A DNA stretch of 35,390 nt from Streptomyces sp. NWU339. GTDB taxonomy: Bacteria > Actinomycetota > Actinomycetes > Streptomycetales > Streptomycetaceae. The DNA lies in assembly GCF_003143855.1 (NCBI RefSeq), contig NZ_QFRK01000071.1:1-35390 (forward strand), given 5' to 3'. The translations under genes were made by a program, and so were the position numbers. This document shows positions 32,712 to 35,390 of the stretch, in pieces. The notes under the pieces are model-generated. The model had not been told where the DNA came from. It did no database searches and worked only from the letters and a program-made list of their open reading frames with translations. Numbering within the stretch: the stretch's first letter is position 1; every line of letters begins with the position of its first letter.

Positions 32712-33170
32712 ATGTTCGTCCGTTACGTGCTTGCCGGCGCCGCAGGCGCACTGCTCGGGGGGTTCGGGCTTGCCGCACCGGCGGCCGCGCACACCTCGGC
32801 CCAGTCGGTCGCCGCCGGTGCCTCCCTGACCACCGGGCGACTCGTGGGCTCCGTGGCCGCACTGGTGGCGCTGGCGGGCGTGATCATCGGCGGGCTGGCC
32901 CTGGCCCGCTCCGCCGGCCGTATCGGCCACGGCAACGGGAAGAGGGGGGCCATCGTGTCCCTGGTGGCGGGGCTGATCGGCATGGTCATCGGCGCGGTGA
33001 ATCTGGCCGTCGCCGACGGCGGTCCCGGTACCGGCAACGGAGTGCTCGGTGGCGCCCTGGCCCTGGTGCTGGGGCTGGTCGCCGCGGTCCTCAGCCGACT
33101 GGCCCTGGCCCGCTCCCGCCGCACCGGACGACCGGCTGACCGCCCCGACCACCAGCGCACGTTCGAGTGA
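32712..33170 (+). CDS. Small membrane protein (DUF6223-like)
   Basis: A 152-residue membrane protein. An N-terminal signal-like hydrophobic stretch ends in APAAAHTSAQSV. Three further hydrophobic segments follow (LVGSVAALVALAGVIIGGLA, GAIVSLVAGLIGMVIGAVNL, GALALVLGLVAAVLSRLALA). The C-terminus is basic. It resembles the uncharacterised DUF6223 family, named here from memory. GAAGGAG lies eight bases before the ATG. Its stop overlaps a possible GTG start of the MMPL gene, so the two are one operon. No function is known; it may assist or monitor the transporter. Confidence 0.8.
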   Translation: MFVRYVLAGAAGALLGGFGLAAPAAAHTSAQSVAAGASLTTGRLVGSVAALVALAGVIIGGLALARSAGRIGHGNGKRGAIVSLVAGLIGMVIGAVNLAVADGGPGTGNGVLGGALALVLGLVAAVLSRLALARSRRTGRPADRPDHQRTFE

Positions 33171-33196
33171 GAGAGGGACAGGGGCTTGAGGGGACG

Positions 33197-34069
33197 GTGA
33201 CGGCAACCGAAACCGCCCCCACGGGCGGGACCCTGGCGGTGCTGGGCCGCTTCTGTTTCCGGCGCCGCCGCATGGTCCTCCTGATCTGGATCGTCGGTGT
33301 GATCGCCGTGGCGTTCGTCGGCTTCGGCTACGGCGCCGCCCCTGACAACGACTTCTCCGGAGGAGACTCGCAGTCGGCCAGGGCGCAGCAGCTGATGGAG
33401 AAGCACTTCCCCGAGGAGCAAGGGGACGGACTGGCCCTCGCGATCAAGGCCGACAAGGGGATCGACGATCCTGCCGCCAAGCAGAAGATCGAGAAGGTCA
33501 TCGCCGACCTTGCTGGCTCACCTGTCACCGGACCGGTGACTTCGCCGTATCAGGACAAGAACCTGGTGACGGAGGATCGTCGTATCACCCGCACGACCAT
33601 CCCGCTGAGCGACAAGGAGGTGGAGAAGACCGAGGTCAAGCCCCTGGTGGACCTGGTCAAGGACGCCTCCGACGACAGCGTCACGCTTGCGCTCGGCGGG
33701 TACATGGCGGAAAAGGCCGAGACACCCCCGCAGGATCCGGCTGAAAGCGTGGGCATCCTGGCAGCAGCAGTGATCTTGTTCATCGCCTTCGGGTCACTGG
33801 TGGCCATGGGCCTGCCGATCGTGACCGCCCTCCTGGCCATCATGATCGCCGTCTTCACCACCTCCCTGCTCGGCCCCGATGTCGCCGTCAAGCAGGGAGG
33901 TTTGGGCATGGCCGTCGCCGTGCTCATCGACGCCACCATCGTGCGGATGGTCTTGATGCCCGCGGTGATGGAACCGCGCGGCAAGGCCAACTGATGGATG
34001 CCCGGACGCCGGACACCGAAGACGACCTCGACCGCACTCGCAGGCGTCGGGGAAGAGGCCGAAGCCTGA
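33197..34069 (+). pseudogene. MMPL (RND) transporter, internally deleted and with premature stop
   Basis: Intact MMPL transporters have about 700-750 residues; this frame gives 265 (33197 to a TGA at 33992-33994). The N-terminus is normal (GGTLAVLGRFCFRRRRMVLL, first TM, then the extracytoplasmic domain to DPAESVGILAAAVILF). After GLPIVTALL, near 33830, it jumps in frame to the C-terminal end of the family (IMIAVFTTSLLGPDVAVKQG, then GLGMAVAVLIDATIVRM), losing roughly 400 residues. The stop falls in GKAN-*-WMPG where relatives read GKANWWMPG, so a TGG has become TGA. The frame then continues 24 residues to 34069. An upstream GTG at 33167 overlaps the previous stop; the GTG at 33197 has GAGGGG before it. 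Transport is not expected. Confidence 0.8.
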
Positions 34070-34484
34070 CCCCTCCTCAAGTTGCAATGCAGGCAATCCC
34101 GGCCGGCTTGGGCGAGGCCCCGGCGTGGGGTGCGTGGAAGGGCCCGCACGCGGGTCCGGCATGACCGGCGGCAGTGGCCGCGCAGCTGCCGGGACGCGGA
34201 CAGCGAGGCGGCAGCTTCCGCGGGCACCCGACGCCGGGTTCGTGCTGCCGGTCCTGGGGAGAGGGTCCGCGGCCTGTTCAACCACTCGTACGCCGACGCC
34301 GCCCGCCGCGGCGTGGCCACCACTGGCCGCACCACGGAGTCGCGGCACCCCATCCATGGGGGAGGCCCCGGGCTCCGGGAGAAGGTCTTCTCCCGGGTTT
34401 CTCCTCAGCGGCGGTGCCGCGGGTCCGGCACATGCGGCTGCATGGCAGGGTGCTTGGGTGAATGTGCTCCGACTGGTGGCCTGC
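34070..34484. other. 415-bp region without a supported gene
   Basis: Several frames stay open here for 90-170 codons on the plus strand, but they disagree with each other in register, carry no motif I recognise and read through the convergent peptidoglycan-binding gene. A hairpin (34375-34396) is the only clear structure. The stretch may be debris following the decayed transporter. Confidence 0.45.
34375..34396 (+). terminator. 9-bp stem-loop, possible terminator
   Basis: CCGGGAGAA (34375-34383) and TTCTCCCGG (34388-34396) pair perfectly around GGTC, followed by GTTTCTCC. It lies about 300 bp after the MMPL remnant and 89 bp before the end of the convergent gene. Confidence 0.45.
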
Positions 34485-34850
34485 TCAGGCGGGGTACGGG
34501 TCGTAGCAGTCCAGAGCCGGGTGGTACAGCACCTGCCAGGTGCGGCCCTCGACGACACCGTTCTGCGGCAGGCCGTGGCAGCCCTGGATCCACTTGAGCT
34601 TCCTCAGCATGGCTGAGCCGAACGCCCCGTCGAGGGCCAGCTTGGGCGGCTGACCTCCCCACATGTTGCTCAGGCACTGCGCCTGCTTGACCGCCGCACC
34701 GGTGTCACCGTGCGTAAGCGTGGGCCGATACGTCGATGACGTGTAGGAACAGCGGTCGGGGGAGGCCAGGGCGGAATGCGGTGCCACCAGGCCCAGTGCT
34801 GCGGCTGTGCACAGCCCCGCCCCCAGGGGGAGCAATCTGCGCTGTCTCAT
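34485..34850 (-). CDS. Small secreted peptidoglycan-binding-domain protein
   Basis: A 121-residue secreted protein. Residues 1-30 are a Sec signal peptide (MRQRRLLPLGAGLCTAAALG ending in APHSALAS). The mature part has a single PG_binding_1-like module: LTHGDTGAAVKQAQCLSNMW, LALDGAFGSAMLRKLKWIQG and a closing GVVEGRTWQVLYH. Four cysteines in the mature part (QAQC, QGCHG, DRCSY, LDCYD) suggest two disulfides. AAGGAA lies before the ATG at 34850. A longer frame to 35258 is rejected because the signal peptide begins here. It probably binds cell-wall peptidoglycan; no catalytic domain is present. Confidence 0.88.
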   Translation of the reverse strand: MRQRRLLPLGAGLCTAAALGLVAPHSALASPDRCSYTSSTYRPTLTHGDTGAAVKQAQCLSNMWGGQPPKLALDGAFGSAMLRKLKWIQGCHGLPQNGVVEGRTWQVLYHPALDCYDPYPA

Positions 34851-35219
34851 GCCGTTCCTTCCGGTCCGGTCATTTGCTGACGAGGCCCGGCGTCCGGGGG
34901 CGATATACACCCTCATCATGCCCACACTCAGCAACGACCGCGAGTCACGACCCGCACGCACGGAGAGTGCGCCGCCGGCCGGACGGCACGTTCTCGAGCG
35001 GCGGCAGGGGCGGGGGAGCGGTGGCGACGCCCTCCCGGCAGGCGCGTCCAGCGCAGGCGCAGTGCCTCGCGGATCGTGGTGAACAGGTCGGTCGGGACTG
35101 GTCCGGGCATTGGTCGAGAAGGTGTGTCCAGGATCAGGGGTCAAGGCCCAAGGCCGGGTAGTTAACGGATTTGCGCTGGTGGCAAGCCGCTTGACGTGAC
35201 TCGGGTACCAGAGGGGAAC
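34851..35219. other. 369-bp region with no supported gene
   Basis: A short minus-strand frame (35110 to 34928, including DLFTTIREALRLRWTR) is open but lacks a good start and is not recognised. The left part should contain the promoter of the secreted protein. The right part borders an IS4-type element whose left boundary I could not place. Confidence 0.4.
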
Positions 35220-35321
35220 GTGAGCAACGGAGCCCCGTTGAAGCAGGTAGTCCGCCAAGACTGTCTGCTGCCTGTGGAGCTCCGTTGCCTGTACGCCATT
35301 GTGCCCTGCCGCCTGGTCTGA
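35220..35321 (+). CDS. Possible 33-aa leader ORF of the IS4-type element
   Basis: A GTG at 35220 preceded by GAGGGGAAC opens a 33-codon frame (MSNGAPLKQVVRQDCLLPVE onward) that ends in TGA at 35319-35321. The last base of the stop is the first base of the transposase ATG (TGATG). Such an overlap would couple translation. The peptide is not recognised; it may be chance. Confidence 0.3.
   Translation: MSNGAPLKQVVRQDCLLPVELRCLYAIVPCRLV
35224..35288 (+). other. Stem-loop ahead of the IS4-type transposase
   Basis: GCAACGGAGC (35224-35233) and GCTCCGTTGC (35279-35288) form a perfect 10-bp outer stem. Inside it, GCAGGTAG and CTGCCTGT can pair with one mismatch, giving a long imperfect hairpin. It covers the leader ORF and ends 32 bp before the transposase start. 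It could be a subterminal IS structure or an RNA element limiting transposase expression. Confidence 0.45.
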
Positions 35322-35390
35322 TGACCGTCTCCCGCGTGTTCACGGTGGCCGCGGGGCAATTTGCCCCGGGTCATCTCGGTGAGCTGACCC
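35321..35390 (+). CDS. IS4-family transposase, N-terminal fragment at window edge (partial)
   Basis: From the ATG at 35321 the frame reads MTVSRVFTVAAGQFAPGHLG then ELT and leaves the window. The FAPGHLGELT motif is the known start of the IS4 N-terminal domain in actinobacterial elements. Only 23 residues are visible, so completeness cannot be judged. The window therefore ends inside an insertion sequence. Confidence 0.7.
   Translation, partial: MTVSRVFTVAAGQFAPGHLGELT

Noticed and set aside
34082..34597. Plus-strand 171-codon frame after the MMPL remnant
   Set aside because: Arg/Gly-rich, no motif, and it runs into the secreted peptidoglycan-binding gene on the other strand.
34928..35110. 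Minus-strand frame containing DLFTTIREALRLRWTR
   Set aside because: Reminiscent of coding sequence, but no start signal, no recognised family and an arginine-rich non-homologous tail.
35224..35288. tRNA-like cloverleaf (outer 10-bp stem, 65 nt)
   Set aside because: No T-loop GTTCRANNC, no plausible anticodon arm, and it is too short; treated as an IS-associated hairpin.

Overview
The window is chromosomal DNA from a high-GC actinomycete, almost certainly a Streptomyces or close relative. Evidence: strong G/C preference at third codon positions, frequent GTG starts, overlapping ATGA/GTGA gene junctions, and typical Streptomyces gene types (ECF41 sigma factor, DasR-like GntR regulator, Tat-exported PhoD with a PHO box, NarL-type two-component systems). 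Species assignment is not possible from this sequence alone.

Layout. 1-1151: end of etfB and all of etfA (electron transfer flavoprotein). 1152-2053: a 0.9 kb scar with a broken IS3-family transposase and two strong palindromes. 2054-6207: the sbcD-sbcC nuclease operon. 6441-10807: metabolic genes, namely an SDR oxidoreductase, a DUF885 metallopeptidase-like protein, and an Lrp regulator divergent from a Cys/Met-type PLP enzyme. 10928-14933: on the minus strand, an ACT-GNAT fusion, phoD with an upstream PHO box, and an alpha/beta hydrolase, the last divergent from an ECF41 sigma factor (15103-15993). 16056-18154: a GntR/UTRA regulator behind a TGGT-N4-ACCA operator, convergent with a ROK repressor. 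18283-21884: a two-component system divergent from an ABC-2 type exporter, with twin GC palindromes between them. 22524-24434: a sodium:solute symporter and its 42-residue partner, closed by a perfect 27-bp hairpin. 24532-25974: purB. 26119-29429: an SGNH esterase and a pair of overlapping CNNM/CBS (hemolysin-family) membrane proteins. 29632-30580: a truncated GNAT copy, an intact GNAT and a response-regulator fragment. 30698-33994: a second two-component system divergent from a small membrane protein and a decayed MMPL transporter. 34485-34850: a small secreted peptidoglycan-binding protein. 35220-35390: the start of an IS4-type transposase, preceded by a possible leader ORF and a stem-loop.

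Themes. Housekeeping blocks (etf, sbcCD, purB) alternate with small self-regulated modules in which a regulator faces its likely target across a short intergenic palindrome: Lrp/PLP enzyme, GntR itself, TCS/ABC and TCS/MMPL. The regions 1.2-2.0 kb and 29.6-35.4 kb show gene decay: IS remnants, a truncated duplicate acetyltransferase, a response-regulator fragment, and an MMPL gene that has lost its middle and carries a premature stop. No rRNA, tRNA or CRISPR array was seen. No clearly new multi-gene system was found. The most distinctive items are the decayed MMPL module, the symporter with its 42-aa partner, and the operator/promoter overlap at the GntR gene.
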